A DNA stretch of 64,000 nt from an uncultured Clostridium sp. Lineage in GTDB: Bacteria > Bacillota > Clostridia > Lachnospirales > Lachnospiraceae. The stretch lies in contig CAMWYJ010000009.1 of NCBI GenBank assembly GCA_947178445.1, positions 26,054 to 90,053 of the forward strand, written 5' to 3'. The notes beneath the pieces are model-generated. The model saw only the letters and a list, made by a program, of their open reading frames with translations. It had not been told where the DNA came from and did not search any database. A program made the translations under genes and the position numbers. This document shows positions 17,599-26,580 of the stretch, piece after piece (position 1 is the first letter of the stretch; each line of letters begins with the position of its first letter).

Positions 17599-18276
17599 TT
17601 ATTTCTTCTCCTCATAATCTTTGATTAAATCTTTGATATATGATGTCATTTCTTTCTCTGTTACATTTTCCCCTTCTAAATAGTAATGGATATCTTCTAA
17701 ATCAAATGCTGCATACAGACGCTTTTCTTCCCCGCTGCCCATTTTCCCTAAAAAGACCTCTGTATCCTTTAATCTTTGCGGTTTAATCTGATACAAAAGC
17801 TGGTTTCCTGCAATTTTCACAATTCCGGTCTGTACCATAATACTTCCCTTGCTAACCTTTACCTCCGTTCTTTCTGCGTCCTTATCAAACACATAAAGAT
17901 ACGACGGAGCAAAATTTAGATAGGAATTTCTCTCCTCTCCAAATTCTTCTTCTCTTTTATCTTCATATTCACTGTCTTCATCCGGCGAAAATTCTGTCAC
18001 CAAATCCATATATACAATATTCAACTGTGTGTTCCAATACCATAAACCTGCTGTCAAGCAGAGCACAGCAAATACCGCAATACCATATTTCCACTTTCTT
18101 TTACTTCGTTTCAAAATATTATCTGTCTTTGTAATAAAATCTCCGTTACCTGAAGTCTCTGTCCGTTTTGATTCCTGCGTTTCCTCTGCAAGTTTCTTTG
18201 CTTTGGAAATGGTCTCTGCAAGCAAATCTTCTGACGGATGCTGCTTATCCATAAATGCCCTATAATTCCGTTCCAT
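17599..18276 (-). CDS. Anti-sigma factor-like single-pass membrane protein
   Basis: A 225-aa protein with an N-terminal cytoplasmic part of about 75 residues, a transmembrane helix (KYGIAVFAVLCLTAGLWYW), and an extracytoplasmic C-terminal domain. The size, topology and position directly after an ECF sigma gene fit a membrane anti-sigma factor. I do not see a zinc-binding HxxxCxxC motif. ATG 18276 has AAGGAG at seven bases and overlaps the end of the sigma gene, so translation is coupled. The C-terminal part may sense envelope stress or the neighbouring lipoprotein; that is inference. Confidence 0.68.
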   Translation of the reverse strand: MERNYRAFMDKQHPSEDLLAETISKAKKLAEETQESKRTETSGNGDFITKTDNILKRSKRKWKYGIAVFAVLCLTAGLWYWNTQLNIVYMDLVTEFSPDEDSEYEDKREEEFGEERNSYLNFAPSYLYVFDKDAERTEVKVSKGSIMVQTGIVKIAGNQLLYQIKPQRLKDTEVFLGKMGSGEEKRLYAAFDLEDIHYYLEGENVTEKEMTSYIKDLIKDYEEKK

Positions 18277-18766
18277 CTCCAAGCTCCTTTCCCAACTTCT
18301 TTTTCAAAAGCAACCGCCCCCTGGCAAGCTGTGATTTAACCGTTCCCTCTTTCCTGTTCAGGCATTCACTGATTTCCCTGACAGACATTTCTTCATAGTA
18401 ATATAAATGTATGATGATCCGATACTTTTCTGGCAAGCTTTTCACTGCCACATATACCTTCCATTCCAAATCAGACTGCTCTGTTTGCTCCTTTGCCACT
18501 AGCATCTCATCTAAAGGCAGCACCTGATTCTTCCTTGCTTTCATTCTGTGGGTTTTCCCACAATTCACTGAAACACGTATCAGCCAGTTTCTGACATGCT
18601 CTATACTTTCTAACCGCTCCATATACCGAACAAGACGAAGAAAGACCTCCTGAAAAATATCCTCTGCATCTTCCTTCGTCCTGCCATAACACATAGCAAT
18701 CCGGTATACCATATCACTATATTCTTTTATAATCCATTCTATCTCAAATCCCTCTATGCTATTCAC
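18260..18766 (-). CDS. ECF-subfamily RNA polymerase sigma factor
   Basis: A 168-aa sigma-70 family protein with only regions 2 and 4. Region 2 includes YRIAMCYGRTKEDAEDIFQE, and region 4 the helix-turn-helix MSVREISECLNRKEGTVKSQ, then LARGRLLLKK. It directs polymerase to a small regulon, usually including its own operon. Two adjacent GTG codons (18769 and 18766) follow an AGGAG site; 18766 gives better spacing. An upstream in-frame ATG at 18823 has no ribosome binding site. The gene overlaps the anti-sigma gene. Autoregulation is likely but the promoter was not resolved. Confidence 0.88.
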   Translation of the reverse strand: MNSIEGFEIEWIIKEYSDMVYRIAMCYGRTKEDAEDIFQEVFLRLVRYMERLESIEHVRNWLIRVSVNCGKTHRMKARKNQVLPLDEMLVAKEQTEQSDLEWKVYVAVKSLPEKYRIIIHLYYYEEMSVREISECLNRKEGTVKSQLARGRLLLKKKLGKELGDGTEL

Positions 18767-18921
18767 CACTGTTCTCCTATTGTTTTCAGCATGCTGTTTG
18801 CAGAAAATCTTCCCCAAACACACTGCCAGTAATCTTTCGTGAACTGAAGATCACTACTAGTGTAATGATTTTGTAATAACTAGATTTTATCATCCACAGA
18901 AGAACATTGCAATTGTAATTC

Positions 18922-19644
18922 TTATTCCGGTATATTCTCCATATCAATGCTACAGAGTGCATTCTGTTCAAGGTCAACCCAAAACTCCAGCTGCTGATAA
19001 AAATCTTTGCGGTATAGCAAACTGGTATAATCTCCTTCATAAGTTTCATCCGGTTCACCATAGGCAGCAATGATATCATCCACAGAAGAAACCGCAAGCT
19101 GTATTCCTTTTGGCAGAATAATTTGGGGATAATCATCACCCGTCTTCTCTACATAAAACTGATCTACGCCAATGCTAACTGCAGAACAGTTCTCTATCGG
19201 TTGTACCTCTTCTGTCATATTTATAATTCCTACAAATAGAGTAATCCCTCCTTTTACAAATTCCTGTCTGACCAAATAAAGCCCCGGATCCAATTCTTCC
19301 TTATCCGGTTCGCTGCAAACATATCCCTTGTCCACAAAATCCTGATAAGTAGTTGGAATTTGAAATATATCTTCTCCTACCTGTATCTGGAAAGAATATA
19401 TATCATCTGACAATTGGTCTGATACCGTTGCTGTTTGCTTTTCCTCTGTTGTTTCCTCAGCCTCCGTTTCAGAGTTTTCTGCTTCAAGATCCGCATCTAT
19501 ATCTTCAGAAACCTCCTCTTCTTTTTCAGCCATTTCTTCCTCTGTTACTACGGCTTCTTCCGTTTTCGATTCACCAGCTTCTCCGCAGCCAGCCAAACAA
19601 AGCAACATTAAAAAAATGCAACCCTTTACAATCTTCTTTCTCAT
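18922..19644 (-). CDS. Acidic lipoprotein of unknown function
   Basis: A 240-aa lipoprotein. Lipobox LCLAGC lies near residue 20 of the chosen start (ATG 19644, GAGGAG about nine bases upstream). Residues about 25-75 are almost entirely Glu, Thr, Ala and Val, a flexible stalk. The remainder is a compact domain with YSFQIQVGEDIFQIPTTYQD and IIAAYGEPDETYEGDYTSLL. The last segment resembles small domains found in several clostridial lipoproteins, but I do not assign a family. It lies upstream of the sigma operon on the same strand, with a 150-base gap. Confidence 0.72.
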   Translation of the reverse strand: MRKKIVKGCIFLMLLCLAGCGEAGESKTEEAVVTEEEMAEKEEEVSEDIDADLEAENSETEAEETTEEKQTATVSDQLSDDIYSFQIQVGEDIFQIPTTYQDFVDKGYVCSEPDKEELDPGLYLVRQEFVKGGITLFVGIINMTEEVQPIENCSAVSIGVDQFYVEKTGDDYPQIILPKGIQLAVSSVDDIIAAYGEPDETYEGDYTSLLYRKDFYQQLEFWVDLEQNALCSIDMENIPE

Positions 19645-19736
19645 ATGTGTGTTTCTCCTCTCTAAAAATAATCTCACACATTAATACTCAAAGTATTTGC
19701 GTATGGTTGCATTTTTTAAGTTGAATGCAATAGATA

Positions 19737-20825
19737 TTATTTCTTTGTCTTTACACTCTTAATCTTAGACCAGTCTGAGTAGTATTTCTTTCCCTTTACA
19801 GTCTTATAAGCTCTGACTCGGACATAATATTTTTTCTTTGCCTTTAATTTTTTAACCTGGTATTTCACAGTTCCTGATTTCTTTATCGTCTTTGTTACTG
19901 CCTTTTCCATCTTTTTGTTGTCAGCGTATTGAATCTGATATCCCGAACACTTAACCTTTTTCCACTTCACAACAAAAGACTTCTTTCCTCCGCTAAGCGA
20001 TGTAATACTTGTTTTCGGAGGATAATTACTCACCGTGCGCATTTGTATTGTATATTTGTACTGTTCACCGTTATAATTCCAGACATAAATGTAATGGTCT
20101 CCCGTATAAGATGCGACATAATCCTTTCCTGTATCGTTCGTCTTAAAGAAATCGTCTTCCGCTGTGGATTTCGTCCCCCAGTTACAAATGGTCACTCCCT
20201 TCACTCCCGTTGTAACTAACCGATATTTTTTACCCTTCACAAGTTTGACCTTATATATATCATAACTATCATCATATGAATCCGTTACAGAAAATCCAGA
20301 ACCAAGATATCCTGTATATGTAACATCCGTTTGAATCGGAGTTGCCGTTTCCTTCGTATTGTTATTCTCTGCTTCCATATACTGGTTTGCTGTAAATCTA
20401 AATGAATAGGTTGTAGTCATTCCCTCTGCATAACTTACATAGGATGGCTCTATCCATACATAATAAGTACCGGCATTCAGACCGACATAAAAGGACGGAT
20501 TGCTATTTTTCCCTTCATCCCGACATTCCCAGACAATCTTTCCAGTTGCATCATATACTGCCACATTCATCTCAAGCATACCAAGTGTATTATGAGTTAC
20601 CTTTGATGCAGTTATTGTTAATAGTCCTTTCTTAGCAAGAGAAATTTTGTTTACATTCGAAACACCATCCTTCCATGTTACTGTATAGTTCTTTCCCATA
20701 TCTACATTTCCGGCTGAGTTTATCTCCCCCGTTGTCAGTTTTTCCTCTGCTGCACACACCTTGATCCCGGCAAATCCTATAACAGCTACTATCATGATTG
20801 CCATCATTAATAATCGCTTCTTCAT
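19737..20825 (-). CDS. Secreted protein with PPC-like and fibronectin-like domains
   Basis: A 362-aa exported protein (signal peptide 1-26). Two beta-rich segments resembling bacterial pre-peptidase C-terminal domains follow; examples are GLNAGTYYVWIEPSY and YDIYKVKLVKGKKYRLVTTG. The last 85 residues are a Lys-rich fibronectin-like module (SGYQIQYADNKKM, KKYYVRVRAYKTVKGKKYYS) much like the tail of the DUF4430 protein at 11100-12182. These are carbohydrate- or wall-associated modules with no catalytic site. Probably a surface adhesin or wall component; function unknown. Confidence 0.7.
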   Translation of the reverse strand: MKKRLLMMAIMIVAVIGFAGIKVCAAEEKLTTGEINSAGNVDMGKNYTVTWKDGVSNVNKISLAKKGLLTITASKVTHNTLGMLEMNVAVYDATGKIVWECRDEGKNSNPSFYVGLNAGTYYVWIEPSYVSYAEGMTTTYSFRFTANQYMEAENNNTKETATPIQTDVTYTGYLGSGFSVTDSYDDSYDIYKVKLVKGKKYRLVTTGVKGVTICNWGTKSTAEDDFFKTNDTGKDYVASYTGDHYIYVWNYNGEQYKYTIQMRTVSNYPPKTSITSLSGGKKSFVVKWKKVKCSGYQIQYADNKKMEKAVTKTIKKSGTVKYQVKKLKAKKKYYVRVRAYKTVKGKKYYSDWSKIKSVKTKK

Positions 20826-20977
20826 ATAAATCCTCCTTTATCTTTTTATTGCTACTTCTTAAGTCTCAAGCTACATAAATGTAATCACATTATACAAAAA
20901 TGCGATTTCGCATTCAAGCACTTAAAACTGCACGTTAGATAAAATTTCTCTGGGGCAATACATCGTTTCTTTTCTCT

Positions 20978-21006
20978 TTGTTTAGCACAAAAGATTATGG
21001 TATAAT
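20978..21006 (+). promoter_or_regulatory. Sigma-A type promoter
   Basis: TTGTTT, a 17-base spacer and a perfect TATAAT (21001-21006), 45 bases before the start of the DUF1697 gene. Confidence 0.65.
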
Positions 21007-21050
21007 AAATAAGAGCGATAAATCGTGAGTTGCAGAGGAGGATGTGCCAT

Positions 21051-21590
21051 ATGAAAAGATATATTGCTTTGTTAAGAGGAATAAATATAAGTGGAAAAAA
21101 CAAGATATCCATGTCTGAATTAAAAAAGAGCTTTGCAGAACTCGGTTTTGCAGAGGTTACTACATATCTTAATAGTGGTAATGTTGTCTTTTCATGTGAC
21201 ACTGATGATAAAAACGTGATTGCAAATAAAATAGAGTTAATGATAAAAGATAGCTTTGACTTAAATATACCGGTTTTTATTATTTTGCAAGAAAAATTAC
21301 AAGAACTATTAAAGCATGCTCCTGATTGGTGGGGAGATGATAATAAAGAAATATACGACAACCTTATATTTATTATGCCACCGCTATCTTATGATGAGTT
21401 CTATGATGAAATCGGTAATCCTAAAGAGGAATATGAGAAAGCTCATAATTACAAAAATGTTATTTTCTGGTCATTTAGTCGAAAAGACTATCAAAAGACA
21501 AATTGGTGGTCAAAGACTGCAAACTCAAACATAAGTGACAGGCTTACAATCCGAACAGCAAATACGGTAAGAAAGATAGCAGAGATGTAA
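21051..21590 (+). CDS. DUF1697 family protein
   Basis: A 179-aa protein of the DUF1697 family, recognised from the N-terminal YIALLRGINISGKNKISM followed by ELGFAEVTTYLNSGNVVFS. The biochemical role of the family is unknown. The start at 21051 has GAGGAGG at good spacing; an upstream ATG at 21030 does not. The gene is complete, intracellular and apparently monocistronic. Immediately downstream lies a zone of decayed genes. Confidence 0.82.
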   Translation: MKRYIALLRGINISGKNKISMSELKKSFAELGFAEVTTYLNSGNVVFSCDTDDKNVIANKIELMIKDSFDLNIPVFIILQEKLQELLKHAPDWWGDDNKEIYDNLIFIMPPLSYDEFYDEIGNPKEEYEKAHNYKNVIFWSFSRKDYQKTNWWSKTANSNISDRLTIRTANTVRKIAEM

Positions 21591-21619
21591 TAAGATTAAG
21601 GAAAACAATGGGGTAATTA

Positions 21620-22120
21620 ATGTCACCGGGTATGCTTTACGGTGGTATAGATTTAGAAACGGCAAAACATGGAAAATCAAGATGCAGAAATGCAGCAATT
21701 GCAGAAGCTTTTTATTATATGCACATTATTGAGGCTTGGGGAACTGGTCTGCCTAGAATTATTAGCCAATGTAAAAAATATGGTTTGCCGGAACCTGAAT
21801 TTGAGGAATTAGGAGATGGATTTAAAGTAAAAATATTTAGAAAAGTAAGCAATGCCTCTGAAAAAGCAGTAAATATTATGTTTGATCAATATATGTGTTT
21901 ATTAGAGAAAGAAAACGTTACAGAAACATTTATATTTAATATACATCAGGTATTTGAACAATGTGGTGTAGATATGCCTTTTGGACAAAAAAATGTCATG
22001 CAATGGTTAGATTGTTCCAAATCTAAGGCAACTAATATTATGAATGCAATGAAAGCGGCAAAAATTATTGAGAAAGTAAATGGATTAGGGGCTGGCAGGT
22101 ATAAATTTATAGAATTGTAG
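21620..22120 (+). pseudogene. C-terminal remnant of an AlbA/Schlafen-type ATP-binding regulator
   Basis: A 166-aa frame whose first 75 residues (IAEAFYYMHIIEAWGTGLPR, then GLPEPEFEELGDGFKVKIF) match the C-terminal ATPase-like domain of AlbA_2/Schlafen-containing transcription regulators. A winged-helix-like tail follows. The normal N-terminal 300 or so residues are missing, a stop codon lies just upstream, and there is no ribosome binding site. I interpret it as a decayed gene. It could still express a fragment. Confidence 0.65.
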
Positions 22121-22141
22121 AATCAATAATGAGTTTTTCGC

Positions 22142-22306
22142 GATGCAGACTGTCAATTATTGGAAGCTCCTTATATGGTATCTGTGATTACCATTCCTGC
22201 TCCGAACAAAAGAGGTGCAGCCATGTTTACAAGCCAAAGTAAATTGGATACTGTAATGAAAGAACGTATTCAGATGATGTTAAAAATTGCTGCAGAAAAT
22301 GAATAG
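22142..22306 (+). pseudogene. Remnant of a PARG-like (TIGR02452) gene
   Basis: An open frame of 54 codons without a start at its left end reads DCQLLEAPYMVSVITIPAPN, then KRGA and DTVMKERIQMMLKIAAENE before TAG at 22304. This matches the middle of microbial poly(ADP-ribose) glycohydrolase-like proteins. Both flanks are lost. A further short frame (about 22299-22360) may be another fragment. Confidence 0.55.
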
Positions 22307-22610
22307 TGGAAAACGAAAAGATACGCTTGAGGCTTTTTTGGCGGCTTTTGAAAATAATTAGAAGAGCATCGCATCAATTTTGACGGTTTCTCATATATTC
22401 GCTAAATATAGTAGTAAATTCCATAATTTAATGATATAATGTCACTAATTAATAACAGGTTATAATGAATTGCGCTGATGCGCAAGCAGATCATCAATTT
22501 GTGCAGATAACGAGCCAAGCGTAGATACTTGTATATACATTTGGCGACTATTGCAACAAACGAAGTTTCTTTGAAAATTGGTGACATATGTTACAATGAG
22601 GAGGAAAATA
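22307..22610. other. Gap after the gene remnants
   Basis: AT-rich sequence with no supported gene. It should contain the promoter of the secreted protein at 22611; a weak TTGAAA/TACAAT pair with short spacing ends just before the ribosome binding site. Confidence 0.4.
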
Positions 22611-23567
22611 ATGAATTTAATAAACAAAACAAATTTGAAGAATCATCATTTAAATAGCAAACGGTATGAACTTAAAAAGATTTTCTTTTTACTTTGTCTT
22701 TTGTGCTGTATGATAGTTGTTAATGGGAAAGTAGCATCTGCAGCCTCAAGCTACAAAAAAATATTTCCAGCTACATACAATTCAGGTGACATTGTAAAAA
22801 ACGGAAAATATTATTTTAAACTTGTTTCCGGAAAAGTCTATATGAGTCAGTCAAAATACGGCGCGTATGTTAAAACACCATTAGATTATAACGCATACAG
22901 CAACGGAAGCCATTCATATTACATAAATGCATCAGGAAAGACGCTATATCAATATACCTTCAAGACAAAAAAGTCGAAAAAGATAAAAAAAATATTAAGC
23001 AACAGTAAAGCACTTTTTGCAAAGGTTAGAGCCATCTATGGCAAAAATATTTATCTAAGCTGCGGCGGAGAGGAATATTGGCGCTATGACACATACGTAT
23101 ATAACATTACCAAAAAGAAGGTCACCAAAAAAATAAAGGATTGCAATATTGTAATAGCCAAAGGAAAATATGCCGTGTCAGAACCCGCTTATCGTACTGA
23201 CGTTTCAGGCAGTCCTATTTTCCTTTATCAATTTACCTCTTCCGGACTTAAGAAAATCAAAAAACTTAGCAACTACGGCTGGACAAATGGCTTTGTAGGA
23301 AATAAGCTTTACTATACCAATTATCCGGTTAAAAGTGAGGATGATGATTTTTATTTAATGACGAAAGCAGAGCTTTACCGCTGCAATTTGAACGGAACAA
23401 GCAAAAAGAAAATAGCAACCATTGAAAGCAAAAATTCATATGACCAGATTATCGTTCAAAAAGTAACTTCAAAATATTGTGTCTATTGGTGTAACTCTGG
23501 TACATATAAGTATACATATAAGACTAAAAAAATCAAAAAAAATTTCATCTTAAACTCGGGACTTTAG
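22611..23567 (+). CDS. Secreted beta-propeller-like protein
   Basis: A 318-aa protein with an N-terminal hydrophobic segment (about residues 22-42) after a basic N-terminus, fitting a signal peptide. The mature part is rich in Tyr, Lys, Ser and Gly, with repeated beta-strand patterns such as NGKYYFKLVSGKVYMS and GNKLYYTNYPVKS, similar to DUF5050-type propeller proteins. No catalytic motif. ATG 22611 has GAGGAGG seven bases upstream; an earlier frame start at 22578 has none. Function unknown. Confidence 0.68.
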   Translation: MNLINKTNLKNHHLNSKRYELKKIFFLLCLLCCMIVVNGKVASAASSYKKIFPATYNSGDIVKNGKYYFKLVSGKVYMSQSKYGAYVKTPLDYNAYSNGSHSYYINASGKTLYQYTFKTKKSKKIKKILSNSKALFAKVRAIYGKNIYLSCGGEEYWRYDTYVYNITKKKVTKKIKDCNIVIAKGKYAVSEPAYRTDVSGSPIFLYQFTSSGLKKIKKLSNYGWTNGFVGNKLYYTNYPVKSEDDDFYLMTKAELYRCNLNGTSKKKIATIESKNSYDQIIVQKVTSKYCVYWCNSGTYKYTYKTKKIKKNFILNSGL

Positions 23568-23604
23568 AAGGAACGTCTGCAAATACAATTCTTCTATGAC
23601 AATG

Positions 23605-23646
23605 AAGGGTGAAAGGCTTAGAAAATAGCCTTTTCACCCTCGTTTT
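23605..23646 (+). terminator. Terminator behind the secreted propeller-like protein
   Basis: AGGGTGAAAGGCT pairs with AGCCTTTTCACCCT (one bulged base), followed by CGTTTT, 38 bases past the stop codon. Confidence 0.75.
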
Positions 23647-23700
23647 ATATACATTCCATAAAGCGAACCACGGTTTCTAAACTTTATACCAAAATTTACC

Positions 23701-23871
23701 TCACAACGATATTGCTAAGAAACTGCATATAAACGTAACAATTGCACATACAACAATCCACTTATCCTTCCAAAAGGAGTATTTTTTTCTTTTTACTATC
23801 TGCCAGATAAATCTTACTACAATATAAATCACAAGCGTATATGTACCAAAATATGATAATAAAATAAACAT
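23701..23871 (-). CDS. Small two-helix membrane protein (56 aa)
   Basis: A 56-codon frame with two hydrophobic stretches, LLSYFGTYTLVIYIVVRFIW (about 4-23) and WIVVCAIVTFICSFLAISL (about 38-56), joined by the basic loop QIVKRKKYSFWKDK. AGAGAGG precedes the ATG at 23871. It lies downstream of the membrane protein gene at 23937 on the same strand (65 bases). The topology is convincing for a real small membrane protein; function unknown. Confidence 0.55.
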   Translation of the reverse strand: MFILLSYFGTYTLVIYIVVRFIWQIVKRKKYSFWKDKWIVVCAIVTFICSFLAISL

Positions 23872-23936
23872 TTAATCCTCTCTTTCTATGGTGATTCCAT
23901 TTTCATTATTCTTTTCCTGCCCTCCAACACATGAAA

Positions 23937-24722
23937 TCAGAATGGACTTCTGTATATCTCAAAAAGACCATTACTGTAGTCTTTGTCCTCTATCTTCATT
24001 CCTTCCGAAGTTTTTGCAATATAGTAGTAATCCTCTGCTTCCTTACAAAAAATATGTATTTCTCTACAGTCTACATCATATAATGCTAATTCCTCCGTTA
24101 GACTTGCATATATTTCTTCTAATTTTTCCCGATTACAATCAAATACAGTCTTTTTATCCCAATATAAAATTATATGAATAGGAAACTCATGAAGATTATC
24201 TCCTGTATACTTATTCGTGAACAATGTATCACCCCTCTTTGCACCGTCCCCGAATAAAAAATACGGTTGGATTATTTCTCTGGAAAATTTCCAGCTAATC
24301 CGATCAAAATCGGAAATTGTGCTGTTATATCGAACAACATCAATCGCATCATCCACCAGTTGATACAGCTCATCGGATTGTGCATTGTCCCCATAAAAAT
24401 CGCCATCATCCCCCCAATCTTTTGCATATATGAATTGATATTTTTTGCCATTCAACTTAAAGCTATACGTATAGTCCCCAAAACTTCCACTATTTAGTTC
24501 AGACAGGGGCAACCTCTCATTATGTACGTGTATATGCTCTCCATATTTTTCTTTCAAAAATTTATCTGCGAATTCATAATATACACATTGGTCATAAAAA
24601 GCCGGTAGAATAGACTCTGCTAACGGTATACACCACCACCATATCAGCAGACATAATAATACAAACCCTAATTTAAATCCTTTTCCTATTTTTTTCGCTA
24701 TTCTTTTTATTCTTTTTCCCAT
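23937..24722 (-). CDS. Membrane-anchored protein, unknown
   Basis: A 261-aa protein with a very basic N-terminus (KRIKRIAKKIGKGFK), one transmembrane helix (LGFVLLCLLIWWWCIPLA) and an extracytoplasmic domain of about 220 residues rich in Asp, Tyr and Phe. I do not recognise a family or catalytic site. A GGAAG-type site lies near ATG 24722. It is one of four similarly organised unknown genes between 23.7 and 27.3 kb. Confidence 0.68.
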   Translation of the reverse strand: MGKRIKRIAKKIGKGFKLGFVLLCLLIWWWCIPLAESILPAFYDQCVYYEFADKFLKEKYGEHIHVHNERLPLSELNSGSFGDYTYSFKLNGKKYQFIYAKDWGDDGDFYGDNAQSDELYQLVDDAIDVVRYNSTISDFDRISWKFSREIIQPYFLFGDGAKRGDTLFTNKYTGDNLHEFPIHIILYWDKKTVFDCNREKLEEIYASLTEELALYDVDCREIHIFCKEAEDYYYIAKTSEGMKIEDKDYSNGLFEIYRSPF

Positions 24723-24784
24723 CCTGCTTCCTTTCTTAAATAATCATACATATGATCGGGAATGATTTAAAACTTTATAAGATT

Positions 24785-25264
24785 TTATTTTTTCTTTCTG
24801 CGGAAGCTGATAATTTCCTTTTCGAAAGAAATGCTCTTCCCATAAAATATATAAGAGGGCACATGTTTAGCAATTACAAGTAATATAAATCTTAAAATTA
24901 ATAACACACCTATAAATATATATCCGAAAGCAATCACTTCTTTATATGCTGTCCGATAAAATTTTTCTGGCTGCTGTTTTAAATAATAGATTTCTTCTGT
25001 TTCTTCAAATGATGTTTCATTTGTAATGTCATCGGAAATATCATTTAAATATTTTTTGCCATCGACTGTGTACTCTAACATGAGCCGACTATTCTCTCTA
25101 TATTTGAATGCAGTATTTTTAACTCCATTATTGCAATAATATATATCTTTTACCTGTATATACGCAGTGACACAAAACACAAATCCTGCCATGCCAAAAA
25201 CAATTATACTCAGTACAATATTAAACAATTTATAATTAATTTTATCTCCCTTTATCAATTCCAT
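24785..25264 (-). CDS. Two-pass membrane protein, DUF3592-like
   Basis: A 159-aa protein with a transmembrane helix at about 15-38 and another at about 112-135 (VIAFGYIFIGVLLILRFILL). The extracytoplasmic loop between them contains RLMLEYTVDGKKYLND. The arrangement resembles DUF3592 proteins; the match is by eye. ATG 25264 has GAGGAG upstream. The longer frame extending to 25387 lies inside the mobile repeat R2 and is not used. Confidence 0.6.
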   Translation of the reverse strand: MELIKGDKINYKLFNIVLSIIVFGMAGFVFCVTAYIQVKDIYYCNNGVKNTAFKYRENSRLMLEYTVDGKKYLNDISDDITNETSFEETEEIYYLKQQPEKFYRTAYKEVIAFGYIFIGVLLILRFILLVIAKHVPSYIFYGKSISFEKEIISFRRKKK

Positions 25265-25294
25265 CTTACCACTCCTCATTATAAAATCCTGTTT

Positions 25295-25640
25295 TAGGTG
25301 ATTGCGAAACTCCCTATTTCTAAAACCTAGTTGTACAACATAGACAATATCACAAGCAGGGTACTTTGGAGCCGTCGGTACTTGCACTGAGTACTTGGCG
25401 AGGTGTTTTCGAGTCTAGTACGAAGGTACACTTGCACACTTAGCGATGCCTGAATACTTAGCGAAGCTTTGCTGAGCTTAGTAGAAAGGTATGCTTTAGC
25501 TGATTCTATCGAGCTTAGTGGGCATAGTGTTACATTGCTTAGTACCGCTACGAGCGACAAGTAGCACAAGCGTGCCCTGCGGTGATTTGTCTATGTTGTA
25601 AAACGAATGTCTTAAAAAGCAGAGTTTCGCAATTACTTTA
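25295..25640 (+). repeat. MITE-like element R2, expanded copy
   Basis: About 346 bp with the same ends as R1 in opposite orientation: TAGGTGATTGCGAAACTC on the left and GAGTTTCGCAATTAC on the right, then matching GTTGTACAACATAGACAA stretches. It shares AAGCAGGGTACTTTGGAGCC and CTACGAGCGACAAGTAGC with R1. The middle is expanded by several ACTTAGCGA/GAGCTTAGTA units. The flanks AAATCCTGTTT (25284-25294) and AAACCCTATTT (25640-25650) match at 9 of 11 positions, consistent with a decayed target-site duplication. Confidence 0.72.
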
Positions 25641-25644
25641 AACC

Positions 25645-26580
25645 CTATTTAAAATCCCTTTCATCCAAATAATATACGGTATGTTCCCCTTTACTATCAC
25701 CATGCATTCGATAAATTGCCTTAACAAACTCCCAGCTTTCCACGTTAAATATTTCACTCTCATACTTACCCTTTAGTAACAGAAAATTACGATAATGCCG
25801 ATAACCATCTTCACCTGCCTCATCCTCATATACCATCTCATCTAAAAACTTATCATAATCCTCCCCAGGATAATTTCCAGATAATTTAACTTGTTTCGTT
25901 AATACCTTTAAGTCATCAGGTATACCATCTTCACATATATACCAGTAAATTTCTCCATTTTCTTTCTTTGGTGAGACAAGTATATACCCTGCTTCATTAT
26001 TTAAATAATACTCTGCTTCAAAATAGTACAAAGCCTTATCTCCTATGGTATCCGGAATAAAATCTCCACGTTCCACATCATAATCATCTATAAAATTTTT
26101 GGGATATAGATATCGATGGTCATATTCATCTATATAAGCTCTTTTGATAGGATAAATGATATCCCACGATTCCGCTTTGATGATTGTCTCCTCAACAATA
26201 TCCTTATATTGTTCTTCAATTTTTCCCTTTACTAAGAATTGATTATCTGCAGCTCCACAAAATATTGCTGCATTACCATTGAAGCTATGCATATCAGTAG
26301 GATCTTTCCCCGTCAAAATAACAGGTCCCCTCTTTTTTCCATCAAAATAGTAGTCTGTTGCAGCATCATCAAAAAAACCTTTTTTACAATAAACGATATA
26401 ATAGTCATCCTCTGTATATACTTTTACCAATGCCTTTAGATAAGAAATAGCTTCTACGCTTACATTCTCCCTGGGAAAAATGTGGTTAAATAACATATTC
26501 TTCCCCATCCATGTGAAATTGACCAATGCCAGTATAACTAGTATTACCGTCAATATCCTTTTCTTTTTCATTCTAATCAC
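25645..26580 (-). CDS. Membrane-anchored or secreted protein, unknown
   Basis: A 311-aa protein with a basic N-terminus and one hydrophobic segment (about 8-28, ILTVILVILALVNFTWMG), then a 280-residue domain rich in Tyr, Asp and Glu. Motifs such as VYTEDDYYIVYCKKGFFDD and HTVYYLDERDFK suggest beta structure. No family recognised. Its stop codon lies within five bases of repeat R2, so insertion of R2 may have changed its 3' end. Confidence 0.65.
   Translation of the reverse strand: MIRMKKKRILTVILVILALVNFTWMGKNMLFNHIFPRENVSVEAISYLKALVKVYTEDDYYIVYCKKGFFDDAATDYYFDGKKRGPVILTGKDPTDMHSFNGNAAIFCGAADNQFLVKGKIEEQYKDIVEETIIKAESWDIIYPIKRAYIDEYDHRYLYPKNFIDDYDVERGDFIPDTIGDKALYYFEAEYYLNNEAGYILVSPKKENGEIYWYICEDGIPDDLKVLTKQVKLSGNYPGEDYDKFLDEMVYEDEAGEDGYRHYRNFLLLKGKYESEIFNVESWEFVKAIYRMHGDSKGEHTVYYLDERDFK

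Noticed and set aside
25295..25640. tRNA-like TTCGAGTC word in element R2
   Set aside because: No cloverleaf can be formed around it; it is part of the repeat unit.
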